Assembly (NCBI RefSeq): GCF_003173735.1
Contig: NZ_CP029551.1
Span: forward strand, 4,107,001-4,171,000
Source: Methylobacterium radiodurans
GTDB lineage: Bacteria > Pseudomonadota > Alphaproteobacteria > Rhizobiales > Beijerinckiaceae
Length of the DNA: 64,000 nucleotides
Direction of reading: 5' to 3'
This document shows positions 27,988 through 36,322 of the stretch, piece after piece (position 1 is the stretch's first letter; each line of letters opens with the position of its first letter). The translations under genes and the position numbers were made by a program. Under the pieces are notes generated by a model. The model saw only the letters and a list, made by a program, of their open reading frames with translations. It did no database searches and was not told where the DNA came from.

Positions 27988-29307
27988 TCAGCTCCGCAGG
28001 GACTGGGCGAGTTCGAGGAAGGCGTCGCGGCTGGGGGCCTGTCCGGGCTCCTGGCGCATCGCCTCGTAGATCTTCGGCACGAGCGCGATCGCCTGGTCGA
28101 GCTCGGCGTCGGTGCCGGCTCGGTAGCCGCCCATCAGGCGCAGGTCCCGGGTCTCCTCGTAGCGGGCCATCATGGCCTTGAGCTTGCGCACGAGGTCGCG
28201 CTGTTCGGGTGTCCAGACCTCGGAGGCGAGCCGCGAGATCGAGCCGAGCAGGTCCATGGCCGGGTAGCGCCCCTGCTCGGCGATGGCGCGGTCGAGCACG
28301 ACGTGGCCGTCGAGCGTGCCGCGGATCGCGTCGGCGACCGGGTCGTTGTGGTCGTCGCCGTCCACCAGCACCGAGAACACGCCCGTGATGCTGCCCTGGC
28401 CCTCCGTCCCGGGCCCGGCCCGTTCGAGGAGCCGCGGCAGGTCCGAGAACACGCTCGGCGGGTAGCCGCGCGCGACCGCCGGCTCGCCCGCGGCCAGCGC
28501 CACGTCGCGGGCGGCGTGGGCGTAGCGGGTGACCGAATCGACGATGAGCAGGACCGACTCGCCGCGGTCGCGGAAGGATTCGGCGATCGCGAGCGCTACC
28601 TTCGGCGCCTGCCGGCGCATCATCGGGCTCTCGTCCCCGGTCGAGACCACGATCACGGCGCGGTCGCGCGCGGCGGCGATCGGGCCTTCGAGGAACTCGC
28701 GTACCTCGCGCCCGCGCTCGCCCACGAGCGCCACCACCACGCTGTCGAAGCCCTCTGCCTCGGCGAGCATGGCGAGCAGCGTCGACTTGCCGACGCCGCT
28801 CCCCGCGAAGATGCCAATGCGCTGGCCGGCGCAGAGCGGCGTGAACAGGTCGAGCGCCCGCACGCCCGTCACCAGGGGCCGGCGCACCCGCGCGCGGCCG
28901 AAGGCGGCGGGCGGGTCGGCATCGAGGGCTGCGGCGGTCGCGCCCTCGGCGAGCGGTCCCGCCCCGTCGATCGGGCGCCCGAGCGCGTCGATCACCCGGC
29001 CCTTCCAGCCGGGGTCGGGCCTGAGCTCGGCCGCGCCCAGCCGGAACACCCGGGTGCCGATGCCGGCCTCGATCCGGGGGCCGAAGGTCTTGAGCGTGGC
29101 GCCCTCCGCGTCGATGCGCACGATCTCGCCCACCTGGGCTTTTCCGTCCTGCTCGAAGCCCATGCGGTCGCCGAGCCGCACGAACGGCCCGACGCCGCCG
29201 ATCCGGCAGGCGCTGGCCGAGACCTCGCGCACGCGGCCGCCGACCTGGACGAGGTGGCCCTCCGCCTGCGCCATCGCCCGTTCCAGGCGCTCGATCGCGT
29301 CCGCCAT
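27988..29307 (-). CDS. fliI: Flagellar export ATPase FliI
   Basis: A 439-residue ATPase. The Walker A motif is at about residues 169-176 (GSGVGKST), the Walker B region is 'ESVLLIVDSVTRYAHAARDV', and there is the type III ATPase signature 'PPSVFSDLPRLLERAG'. It energises export of rod, hook and filament subunits with FliH and FliJ. The fliH-like gene is 21 kb away in the other half of the locus. It follows flgF with a 4-base gap. Confidence 0.96.
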   Translation of the reverse strand: MADAIERLERAMAQAEGHLVQVGGRVREVSASACRIGGVGPFVRLGDRMGFEQDGKAQVGEIVRIDAEGATLKTFGPRIEAGIGTRVFRLGAAELRPDPGWKGRVIDALGRPIDGAGPLAEGATAAALDADPPAAFGRARVRRPLVTGVRALDLFTPLCAGQRIGIFAGSGVGKSTLLAMLAEAEGFDSVVVALVGERGREVREFLEGPIAAARDRAVIVVSTGDESPMMRRQAPKVALAIAESFRDRGESVLLIVDSVTRYAHAARDVALAAGEPAVARGYPPSVFSDLPRLLERAGPGTEGQGSITGVFSVLVDGDDHNDPVADAIRGTLDGHVVLDRAIAEQGRYPAMDLLGSISRLASEVWTPEQRDLVRKLKAMMARYEETRDLRLMGGYRAGTDAELDQAIALVPKIYEAMRQEPGQAPSRDAFLELAQSLRS

Positions 29308-29311
29308 CGGC

Positions 29312-30037
29312 CTAGCCCTGCGGTCCGAGCGACTTGATGGCGTCCTGCAGCGCGCTCTCCGATTGCTGCGTCAGGTTCGCCGCGCTCTCGAAGGCGCGCT
29401 GGATGGTTATGAGCTTCGTCATCTCCAGGATCGGGTTGACGTTCGAGCCCTCCAGATGCCCCTGCGCGAGGCCGATGCGGGTGAAGTCCTGCACGGGCCG
29501 GGCGGGCAGGCTCGGGGCGACGGCGTTCGGCCCGGCCCGGCGGATCGCCGCCTTCGGATCGAACGTGAACAGGCCGATCGCGCCGACTTGGTTGACGCCC
29601 TGGTGGATCGTGCCGTCGCGGCCGATCGTCGGTGGCCCGGCCTGCGGGTCGAGCAGAAGCGGCCCGCCGCCGGGATCGAGCACCGGGCGGCCGGAGACGT
29701 CTGTGAGGCGGCCGGTCGCGTCCATGCTGAGGCGTCCGTCCCGGGTGTAGACGGGGCCGTTCGGGCCGCCGACGCTGAGCCACGCATCGCCCTGCAGGGC
29801 GACGTCGAGGGCCGCGTCGGTCTTGGTGACCGGGCCCGAAGCCCGCGAGATGTAGGTGTCGCCCGTGCTCGCGAAGGCGACCGCGCCCTTGGTGGCCTGG
29901 GCCATCAGGGCGGAGAACTTCGTCTCCTCCGCGCGGTAGCCGGCGGTCGCCATGTTGGCGACGTTCTGCGCCGTGGTCGTCAGGCGCTTCTCCAGGGCGA
30001 GCTGGCTGGAGAGCGCGACGTAGAGGCCGTTCTGCAT
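29312..30037 (-). CDS. flgF: Proximal rod protein FlgF
   Basis: A 241-residue rod protein with the N-terminal pattern 'LEKRLTTTAQNVANMATAGY', then 'RAEETKFSALM', and the C-terminal 'NPILEMTKLITIQRAFESAA' helix. Length and position next to fliI match rhizobial flgF. It forms part of the proximal rod. The spacing to the neighbours is 4 bases on each side. Confidence 0.93.
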   Translation of the reverse strand: MQNGLYVALSSQLALEKRLTTTAQNVANMATAGYRAEETKFSALMAQATKGAVAFASTGDTYISRASGPVTKTDAALDVALQGDAWLSVGGPNGPVYTRDGRLSMDATGRLTDVSGRPVLDPGGGPLLLDPQAGPPTIGRDGTIHQGVNQVGAIGLFTFDPKAAIRRAGPNAVAPSLPARPVQDFTRIGLAQGHLEGSNVNPILEMTKLITIQRAFESAANLTQQSESALQDAIKSLGPQG

Positions 30038-30041
30038 CGCC

Positions 30042-31319
30042 TCAGGCCCCCGTCCGGACGGCGCGCAGGGCGCTCATCATGTCGGCGGTGATGCCGGAAC
30101 TGCCGTCGTCGCCGGTGAACAGGGCGAGGATCGGCGCGGAGGCGGTGTTGTTCTGCGCGTCCCAGATCGCCGCGAAGCGCCGCACCAGCTTCTCGACCGC
30201 GGCCGGGTCCTTGAGGCTCGCCAGGTCGATCTTCTCGCCGATCCGCTTGGCGCGCTGCGCCAGGGCGTCGTTCGACGTGGCCGAGCTCGAGGCCGGCAGG
30301 CCCAGCAGGGTGTTGGCGACCTGGGTGAGCGCCGTGTCGCCCAGGATGTCGTAGGCGCTCTTCACGGTCGGGGCCTTGCGGGCGAAGTAGAGGGCGAGGC
30401 GCACCCCCGTATCCTCGGCCCCCGCATCCGTCTCGATCGACTGGCGCAGGTAGGCGTCCGTGACGGTCTGGGCCGCCAGGTCCGGGGCGACGTTCGTGCC
30501 GAAGCCGACGCTGACCGCCGTCTTGCCCGCGGCGGGGGGCGCGACCCGCAGGGTTACGGTCCGGGCCGCGCCCGTGCCCGCGTAGGCGGTGTCGGCGTCC
30601 GCGCCCGTGCCGCCCGTCTTCTGGTCGGCCCCGAGATCGGTGTAGGCGGCCGTGGTGAAGAGCAGGCTGTCGAAGATGTCCAGGTTGACCTGGACCTTGC
30701 CCTTCAGGCCCGCCTCGCCCGAGGCGGTGATCTGGCTCTGGATCGCCGAGAGGAGCGCGGCCGGCTTCACCGCCGTGAGGTCGCTGGCGACGTTGGCCAG
30801 CGTGTCCTTGTTGAGCACGATCGTGGCGCTCGCCGTCTTGCCTGAGGCGAGCTGGGTGGTCAGCGTGAAGCGGGCCTCGTTGGTGCCGCTGAAATCGATG
30901 GTGTCGGGCAGGACCGAGCCGGTCAGCTGCGCCGCCGCGGCCGCTGCCTGGTCCGAGCCGGCCTCGACCGCGTCGCTGCCCTTGGCCACCCGCAGGGCGG
31001 TGAAGTCGAAGGCCTTGGCGATGGCGACGTAGCGGTCGTCCGCCAGCCGGTTGGCGAAGCTCGACGGGCTCGACGCGCCCTCGGTCAGGACCTTGCGCAT
31101 GAAGGCCTTGGCGTAGGTCATGTCCTCCAGGCCGAAGGCCTTCATGGCGTAGGCGTAGAGGCGGCGGTCGGCGATGAGGTCGTCGACCGACTTCACCTTG
31201 CCGATATTGGCCGCGTAATAGGCGGTCTCCCGGGCGGTGACCGGGTCGGCGGCCTGGCGCTTCATCGCGGCCGGCAGGTCGCGCGCGATGAGCGTGTAGC
31301 TGGTGAGCGTGCTGTTCAC
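30042..31319 (-). CDS. DUF1217-family flagellar protein
   Basis: A 425-residue protein of the DUF1217 family, with three similar helical segments such as 'TARETAYYAANIGKVKSVDD', 'YAYAMKAFGLEDMTYAKAFM' and 'RRFAAIWDAQNN'. The family occurs in alphaproteobacterial flagellar loci. Its biochemical role is not established; the repeated segments and Thr/Ala-rich composition suggest a secreted or structural protein. It is first in a run that continues into flgF and fliI. Confidence 0.85.
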   Translation of the reverse strand: MNSTLTSYTLIARDLPAAMKRQAADPVTARETAYYAANIGKVKSVDDLIADRRLYAYAMKAFGLEDMTYAKAFMRKVLTEGASSPSSFANRLADDRYVAIAKAFDFTALRVAKGSDAVEAGSDQAAAAAAQLTGSVLPDTIDFSGTNEARFTLTTQLASGKTASATIVLNKDTLANVASDLTAVKPAALLSAIQSQITASGEAGLKGKVQVNLDIFDSLLFTTAAYTDLGADQKTGGTGADADTAYAGTGAARTVTLRVAPPAAGKTAVSVGFGTNVAPDLAAQTVTDAYLRQSIETDAGAEDTGVRLALYFARKAPTVKSAYDILGDTALTQVANTLLGLPASSSATSNDALAQRAKRIGEKIDLASLKDPAAVEKLVRRFAAIWDAQNNTASAPILALFTGDDGSSGITADMMSALRAVRTGA

Positions 31320-31431
31320 GGCCGCGCGTTCCCTCGCTCCGACGCATCCGCGGCGGTCGCCTGCCGCTCTAGGCGGGGACGCTTGCTCCAGGCTGTCGGG
31401 GAGGCCGTCGGGAAGGCTGCCATCGTCCGCC

Positions 31432-32010
31432 TCACAGCCGCGCCGGGCCGATGATGGTCTGGGTGGTGATCACCACCCAGCCCGCGCCGGTGCTGCGGAT
31501 GGCGAGCACGCGGCCCGCACCCGGCAGCTCGCCGCCGGTCGCGACCTCGCGCACCGGGCCGCCGGCCTCCTCCAGCACCGCCACGCTTCCCTCCGGGCCC
31601 GTCGAGACCCGGCGCAGGGTGTAGCTGCCGGCTGCGGCGGGCTCCGGCGCCGGGGGGGCGGAGGGGCGCTCGGGAATCGCGCCGGTCGTGGTCGGATCGA
31701 GGTCGATGGGCGCGGGGTCCGGGCCGCGCTTCCAGGCGAAAGTCTGGACACCGGCCGGCAGCACGGCCTGAACCGCGTAGGGCCGGCTGCCGCCGGTGAT
31801 GACGTAGCCCGCGAACCCGCTCGCGGTGAGCGCCAGCAGGAGCGCGCCGCCGAGCACCGCGCGCTCGATCCGCGCCTCGCGGCGGCGGCGGCGCGCCACC
31901 GCCCCGGCGAGCGGGCGCGGGGGCAGGCGCAGGGACGAGGCTCCGGGCACCGCCCTGGTGGGCTGGTCCGGGACCGGTCTGGCCGGCTGAGCGGGGCGGG
32001 TGGGCGACAT
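31432..32010 (-). CDS. Membrane-anchored protein with C-terminal beta domain, unknown
   Basis: A 192-residue protein: a Pro-rich cytoplasmic start, a basic stretch (residues 40-50, 'RRRRREARIER'-like), one membrane helix (about 51-72), a Pro-rich linker, and a beta-rich C-domain ('SYTLRRVSTGPEGSVAVLEE', 'LPGAGRVLAIRSTGAGWVVI'). The layout resembles GspC/PilP-type periplasmic domains but I do not recognise a family. It is divergent from the PilZ gene and lies between the DUF1217 and glycosyltransferase genes. Confidence 0.7.
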   Translation of the reverse strand: MSPTRPAQPARPVPDQPTRAVPGASSLRLPPRPLAGAVARRRRREARIERAVLGGALLLALTASGFAGYVITGGSRPYAVQAVLPAGVQTFAWKRGPDPAPIDLDPTTTGAIPERPSAPPAPEPAAAGSYTLRRVSTGPEGSVAVLEEAGGPVREVATGGELPGAGRVLAIRSTGAGWVVITTQTIIGPARL

Positions 32011-32142
32011 GGCGGGCGGCGTGTCACGGCGGATGGCAGTCCGTTAAGGTTTCGCCGCTTATGCTTGACGCACCGTTAACGGCCCCGTCCGGGCCGGTCC
32101 GATTAAGGCGCCAGACCCGTTGAGCCCGAGCGTGAGCCCGCG
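32011..32142. promoter_or_regulatory. Divergent intergenic region with several TTAA half-sites
   Basis: The 132 bases between the membrane protein (minus) and the PilZ gene (plus) contain TTAA at 32044-32047, 32076-32079 and 32103-32106. The spacing does not fit a full CtrA site (TTAA-N7-TTAA). It must hold the promoters for both genes; I cannot place them. Confidence 0.4.
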
Positions 32143-32439
32143 ATGACGATCCGCCCGGACGGCCCGATGGCGGGCGCGGGGCCCGCGACGAGCGGCCCCC
32201 CGCCCCGGGCGAAGCGCCACCGCGTGGTGCTGCAGGGACGGATCGTGGCCGGCGCGCGGCTCCAGCCCTGCGTGATCCGGGACCTCTCCCGTACCGGCGC
32301 AAAGATCCGCCTCGCTCCCCGGATCGCCCTGCCCGACCGGTTCGACCTCGTGATCGCCTCCGACGAGCTGCGCACCGTGCGCGCCTGCCTGCGCTGGCGC
32401 CGGGGTGAGTTCGCGGGGCTCGTCTTCGAGGGCGTGTAG
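32143..32439 (+). CDS. PilZ-domain protein (c-di-GMP binding candidate)
   Basis: A 98-residue single-domain protein. The PilZ hallmarks are present: an Arg-containing start of the RxxxR type ('PPPRAKRHRVVLQGRI') and the D-x-S-x-x-G motif in 'CVIRDLSRTGAKIRL'. PilZ proteins bind cyclic di-GMP and often act on the flagellar motor or on surface polysaccharide synthesis. Being inside the flagellar locus, a link between c-di-GMP and motility is likely but inferred. It is followed on the opposite strand by the glycosyltransferase gene. Confidence 0.8.
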   Translation: MTIRPDGPMAGAGPATSGPPPRAKRHRVVLQGRIVAGARLQPCVIRDLSRTGAKIRLAPRIALPDRFDLVIASDELRTVRACLRWRRGEFAGLVFEGV

Positions 32440-32490
32440 CGCCCGGCTCTCGTGCGGAGAGTTCCCCCGGGCGCGTACCGCTGGGACGGC

Positions 32491-33750
32491 TCAGGGCAGG
32501 CAGATGGCGGCGATGAGGTCGCGCTCGTCGATCACGAGGCTCGGGGCGTAGCCCTGCGCGACGAGGCGCTCGCGCTCGCCCGCGGCCTTCTCGCCGAGGA
32601 AGACGAGGCTGCCGCGGACCGCCTTCTCGCTCGGCGTCTCCAGCGGCGGTGCCACCAGGATGCGCCGCTCCAGGCCGAGCTCGCGCAGCAGGCTGCTGAT
32701 CGAGGGACCGTCCTCGACGCCCACCAGCACCACGCGCTCCACCTCGGCGGTGTCGTTGGCGAGCCGCGCCAGCGTCTGCACCGCCACGAGGAGTGGCAGC
32801 CGCTCCAAGCCCTCGACCGGCGGCCGGGGCTCGCCCAGGCTGAGCAGGCTCAGGCGGTTGTGGATCTCGTGGGCGGCCAGGAAGTCGCCCCGGCCCATCG
32901 CGACCCGGAAGGCGAGCCGCATCCGGGTCTCGACGTAAGCGTCGATCGCGTCCCGGAAGGCTGGGCGGTGGGCCGGGTCGGGGGCGGTGCCGGTCCGCGC
33001 CAGCAGGGCGCGCGCGAAGAATTCGAGGCCGCCGCGGTGCAGGTCCCAGTCCGAGGCTCCCGCGGCGGCGCTGTCGTGGCGCCGGCCCGTGAAGGGGTCC
33101 TGCGTGGCGATGCGGCGGAAGGGCCGCCCCTGGAAGGCCACGGCTCCCTCCGCGATGAGGCGGGCGAGGCCGACGAAGCCCGCGTGGCAGTGGCGTCCCG
33201 CGGCCGGCAGGGCGCCCAGCGCCTCGGCCCGGTAGACGGCCGCCTCGGGGGCCACGCCGTGCTGCACCAGGAAGCCGAACAGCTCCATCGCCTCCTCCCG
33301 CGCGAAGACGGCGTCGGCCTCCAGCGCGTATTGCGGGCTCGCGACCGCGCCCGGCACGTCGTCGTGCAGCTCCCAGGGCGCGTAGCAGGCCAGCACCTCC
33401 GGGTGCGCGTCGAGGAAGTCCACCGCCTCGCGGAGCGCGGCGGGCACGGGCAACTCGTCCTCGGCGAGCGCCACGCGGTAGCGGCCGCGGCCCCGCCGCA
33501 GGGCGGCGAACAGGCTCGCGGGCTCGCCCGGCCGGTGCGCCGCCCCGGCGTGCCGGAAGCGGACGACCGGCAGGCCCTCCGCGGCGCGGCGCTCCACGAT
33601 CTCCTTGATCGCCCCGTCCGCGGAGGCGTCCGAGACGACGACCTCGCAGGGCGCGGGCAGGCCGCCCTCGGCGAGGCGCCCGAGCAGGCGGTCGAGGAAG
33701 TCGGGGCGCGCGCCCGCGGCGATGCAGAGGCTGAGCGTGATGTCGGACAT
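32491..33750 (-). CDS. Glycosyltransferase, GT2-like N-domain
   Basis: A 419-residue protein. The N-terminus ('LSLCIAAGARPDFLDRLLGR', 'CEVVVSDASADG') and 'ALRRGRGRYRVALAEDELPV' resemble a GT2-fold nucleotide-sugar-binding domain, with E-D at the usual DxD position. The C-terminal third ('VERVVLVGVEDGPSISSLLR') looks like a different small domain. It follows the OGT-like gene and lies in the flagellin region, so I infer a role in flagellin glycan building. The donor sugar is unknown. Confidence 0.7.
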   Translation of the reverse strand: MSDITLSLCIAAGARPDFLDRLLGRLAEGGLPAPCEVVVSDASADGAIKEIVERRAAEGLPVVRFRHAGAAHRPGEPASLFAALRRGRGRYRVALAEDELPVPAALREAVDFLDAHPEVLACYAPWELHDDVPGAVASPQYALEADAVFAREEAMELFGFLVQHGVAPEAAVYRAEALGALPAAGRHCHAGFVGLARLIAEGAVAFQGRPFRRIATQDPFTGRRHDSAAAGASDWDLHRGGLEFFARALLARTGTAPDPAHRPAFRDAIDAYVETRMRLAFRVAMGRGDFLAAHEIHNRLSLLSLGEPRPPVEGLERLPLLVAVQTLARLANDTAEVERVVLVGVEDGPSISSLLRELGLERRILVAPPLETPSEKAVRGSLVFLGEKAAGERERLVAQGYAPSLVIDERDLIAAICLP

Positions 33751-33786
33751 GGATCGGTCTCGGGACTGTCTGGGGCGCTCGGGGTC

Positions 33787-36120
33787 TCAGGGGCGGCCGG
33801 GGGCGGGCCGGGCGTCTGCCCGCGGATCTCGCCAGCCATCGGAGCCGGGATCGAAGCCGTCCGGGACGGGCTCGGGTGGGACCGCGAAGGGTTCCGGCGG
33901 CCGGCCCGCGCAGCGCAGGTCGTGCATGCGTGCGAAGGCCGCCTCGATGCCGCGGGCGTAGCGCGCGGGGTCGAACAGGGGGGCCCGCGCCCGGTTGGCG
34001 GCGAGGCGCGCCCGCAGCCCGTCGAGGCGCGGCCGGTCGGCGGCGAGCGCGCAGGCCAGCGCCTCGTAGGCCTCCTGGGTGGTGGTCACCAGCTCGGGCA
34101 GGCCCGCGGCGCGCAGCAGGCTGCCCGCGACGCGCCCCGCCATGGTCTCGCCGAGGCAGGTCAGCACCGGCACCCCCGCCCAGAGCGCGTCGCTCGCGGT
34201 GGTGTGGGCGTTGTAGGGCAGCGTGTCGAGCACGAGGTCGGCGTGGCGCAGGCGCGCGCGATGCTCCGGCGAGCCGACATGCCCGGCGAAGACGATGCGC
34301 TCCGGGTCGATCCCGTGCGCGCCGGCCGCGTATTGCAGGTTGTCCTGCGCGGCCGGGTTTGCCTCGTAGAGCCAGAGCACCGCCCCGGGGACGCGCGCCA
34401 GGATCCGCATCCAGGCCGCGAAGATGGACGGCGTGATCTTGTAGGTGTTGTTGAAGCAGCAGAACACGAACGCCCCGTCCGGCAGGCCGCAATCCGCCCG
34501 GCTCGGCGCCGCGTCCGCGATGACCCGGTCCCCGTCGTTGGGCTGGTAGCAGTCGGGCAACTGGACGATGCGCTCGTCGTAGAAGGGCTGGTGGTCGAGG
34601 GGCGTGATGAGCGGGTCGCCCAGGATGTAGTCGATGAAGGGCGCCCCCATGCTGCCCGGATAGCCCAGATAGTTCACCTGGACGGGCGCGGGCCGCAGGG
34701 CGAGGATGCGGGTGCGGGCCCCGTAGGTATAGCCCTTGAGGTCGACGAGGACGTCGATCCCGTCCGCGCGGATGCGCCGCGCGGCGTCCGCGTCCGAGAG
34801 CGCGCCGACCTCGACGAAATGGTCGAAGGCCGCCACCACCCGGCGCCGCATCGCGCTGCCGTCGTCGGGGCTGAACGAGTAGGCGAAGACCTCGAACCGC
34901 GCGCGGTCGTGCCGCTCGAACAGCGCCACGGCGAGCTGCGTCGTGGCGTGGTCGAAGAAGTCGTAGGACAGGTAGCCGATCCGGATCCGGCGCCCCGGCA
35001 CGGGAGGGGGCGGCGGCGGCAGGAGGTCGGTCGAGGCGGGCCGGATCTCCGCGGCCCAGATCCGGGTCGCCCGCAGGATCTCGTCCGGGCCCGCCTGCAT
35101 GACGAGCAGCTTGAAGGGCGACAGGCGCGTGCCGGTCTCGAGGATCCGCTCGACGAGCGCGCGATCCTCCGCGATCAGCCCGTCCCAGTCGCAGGCGTGG
35201 CGGCGCTGGTCGAGGAGCTCGAAGCAGGCGAGCACCGAGTCCGGGTCGAGGCTCAGCGCGGTGCGGAAGCAGGCGACCGCCTCGTTGGTCCGCCGCGTCT
35301 GGGTGTAGACCATGCCGAGATTGATGTGCGCGCGCACGTGGCGCGGGTCGGCTGCCAGCGCGTGGCGCAGGGCGGTGTAGGCCTCGGGCAGGCGGAAGTG
35401 GCTGAGGAGCGCGCAGGCCAGCAGGTTGTGCAGCCCCGCATCGTCCGGGTGCAGCTCGGTGAGCAGCCGCAGCACCGCGAGGCCTTCCTCGGTGCGGCCC
35501 GCCTCGAGCGTCGCCATCGCGTAGGTGCTCAGCGCCGGTTCGCTCAGGATGCCGGCCTCGATCCCGGACCGGAAGACGCCCCGCGCCTCCTCGGTCCGAC
35601 CCAGGGCGGAGAGGACGCGGCCGAGGAGCAGGTAGGATTCCGGGGCGGCCGGCTGCGCCGCGAGGAGCCGGCGCAGCGGCGCGACAGCCGCCTCGCCCTC
35701 GCCGAGGCCGATCAGCCCGTCCCAGGCCGCGCGGTGGCCGGCATCGCGGGCCAGCGCCGCGCGGAAGGCGTCGCGCGCGGAGGCCTCGTCCCGGCTGGCC
35801 ACCAGGGCGCTGCCGAGATCGGCCTGGATGTTCGGATCGTTCGGCGCCAAGGTGGCGGCCTGCTGGAAGGCGGCGAGCGCCTCCGGAAGACGGCCTGCGA
35901 GGCGCAGGCACAATCCGAGGGCGTGACGGGCTGCCGCGTTCCCGGGGTCTTGGCGCAGGACTTCGCGGTATGCCGCCTCGGCGGGCGCGAGGCGGCCCTC
36001 CCCGTGCAGCCGGAGCGCCCGTCCCATCGCCTCCAGGACGGGCAGCCGGCGGGCGGACCCGCCGCCCGTGCGCGGGCCAGCCTGCTGGAGCACGACCCGT
36101 GCCCGATTCCTGCGTCCCAT
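33787..36120 (-). CDS. TPR / O-GlcNAc-transferase-like protein, probable flagellin glycosyltransferase
   Basis: A 777-residue protein with about eight tetratricopeptide repeats (about residues 25-290) and a C-terminal GT41 (OGT/SPINDLY-like) catalytic region. Conserved points: 'GYLSYDFFDHATTQL' (the His of the OGT N-lobe), 'FCCFNNTYKITPSIF' (the Lys that contacts the UDP phosphate in OGT), and 'DTLPYNAHTTASDALWAG' (the HTT motif). Bacterial TPR-GT proteins of this kind (such as Caulobacter FlmG) glycosylate flagellin. The gene is immediately downstream of flagellin 1, separated by a strong hairpin. The flagellin substrate is inferred from position. Confidence 0.85.
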   Translation of the reverse strand: MGRRNRARVVLQQAGPRTGGGSARRLPVLEAMGRALRLHGEGRLAPAEAAYREVLRQDPGNAAARHALGLCLRLAGRLPEALAAFQQAATLAPNDPNIQADLGSALVASRDEASARDAFRAALARDAGHRAAWDGLIGLGEGEAAVAPLRRLLAAQPAAPESYLLLGRVLSALGRTEEARGVFRSGIEAGILSEPALSTYAMATLEAGRTEEGLAVLRLLTELHPDDAGLHNLLACALLSHFRLPEAYTALRHALAADPRHVRAHINLGMVYTQTRRTNEAVACFRTALSLDPDSVLACFELLDQRRHACDWDGLIAEDRALVERILETGTRLSPFKLLVMQAGPDEILRATRIWAAEIRPASTDLLPPPPPPVPGRRIRIGYLSYDFFDHATTQLAVALFERHDRARFEVFAYSFSPDDGSAMRRRVVAAFDHFVEVGALSDADAARRIRADGIDVLVDLKGYTYGARTRILALRPAPVQVNYLGYPGSMGAPFIDYILGDPLITPLDHQPFYDERIVQLPDCYQPNDGDRVIADAAPSRADCGLPDGAFVFCCFNNTYKITPSIFAAWMRILARVPGAVLWLYEANPAAQDNLQYAAGAHGIDPERIVFAGHVGSPEHRARLRHADLVLDTLPYNAHTTASDALWAGVPVLTCLGETMAGRVAGSLLRAAGLPELVTTTQEAYEALACALAADRPRLDGLRARLAANRARAPLFDPARYARGIEAAFARMHDLRCAGRPPEPFAVPPEPVPDGFDPGSDGWRDPRADARPAPGRP

Positions 36121-36260
36121 CCCGTCCGGCTCCCGCGGTCCGCGATGTGGGACCTCGCGCGGCCGCCGCGCTCGCGGGACGGCCGCCGGAACCTTCGCCG
36201 GAGGCCCTTGCGCGGGGCTTGCGGCGCCCGGCGCGCCTCTGCGCTCCCTCGAGAACGCGC

Positions 36261-36293
36261 GGGGGCCGCGCTTCGCCTGGAAGCGCGGCCCCC
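36261..36293 (-). terminator. Flagellin 1 terminator hairpin
   Basis: GGGGGCCGCGCTTC (36261-36274) pairs perfectly with 36280-36293 over a 5-base loop, 30 bases after the flagellin 1 stop. The 14-bp G+C-rich stem is very stable. There is no T-run on the minus strand. It could end flagellin transcription or protect the abundant mRNA's 3' end, with partial read-through into the glycosyltransferase gene. Confidence 0.75.
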
Positions 36294-36322
36294 GGTCCGT
36301 GGCTCGGGTCTCGGGTCCGGGC

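Noticed and set aside
32044..32106. Three TTAA tetramers as a CtrA operator
   Set aside because: The distances between them (28 and 23 bases) do not fit TTAA-N7-TTAA; kept only as half-sites.
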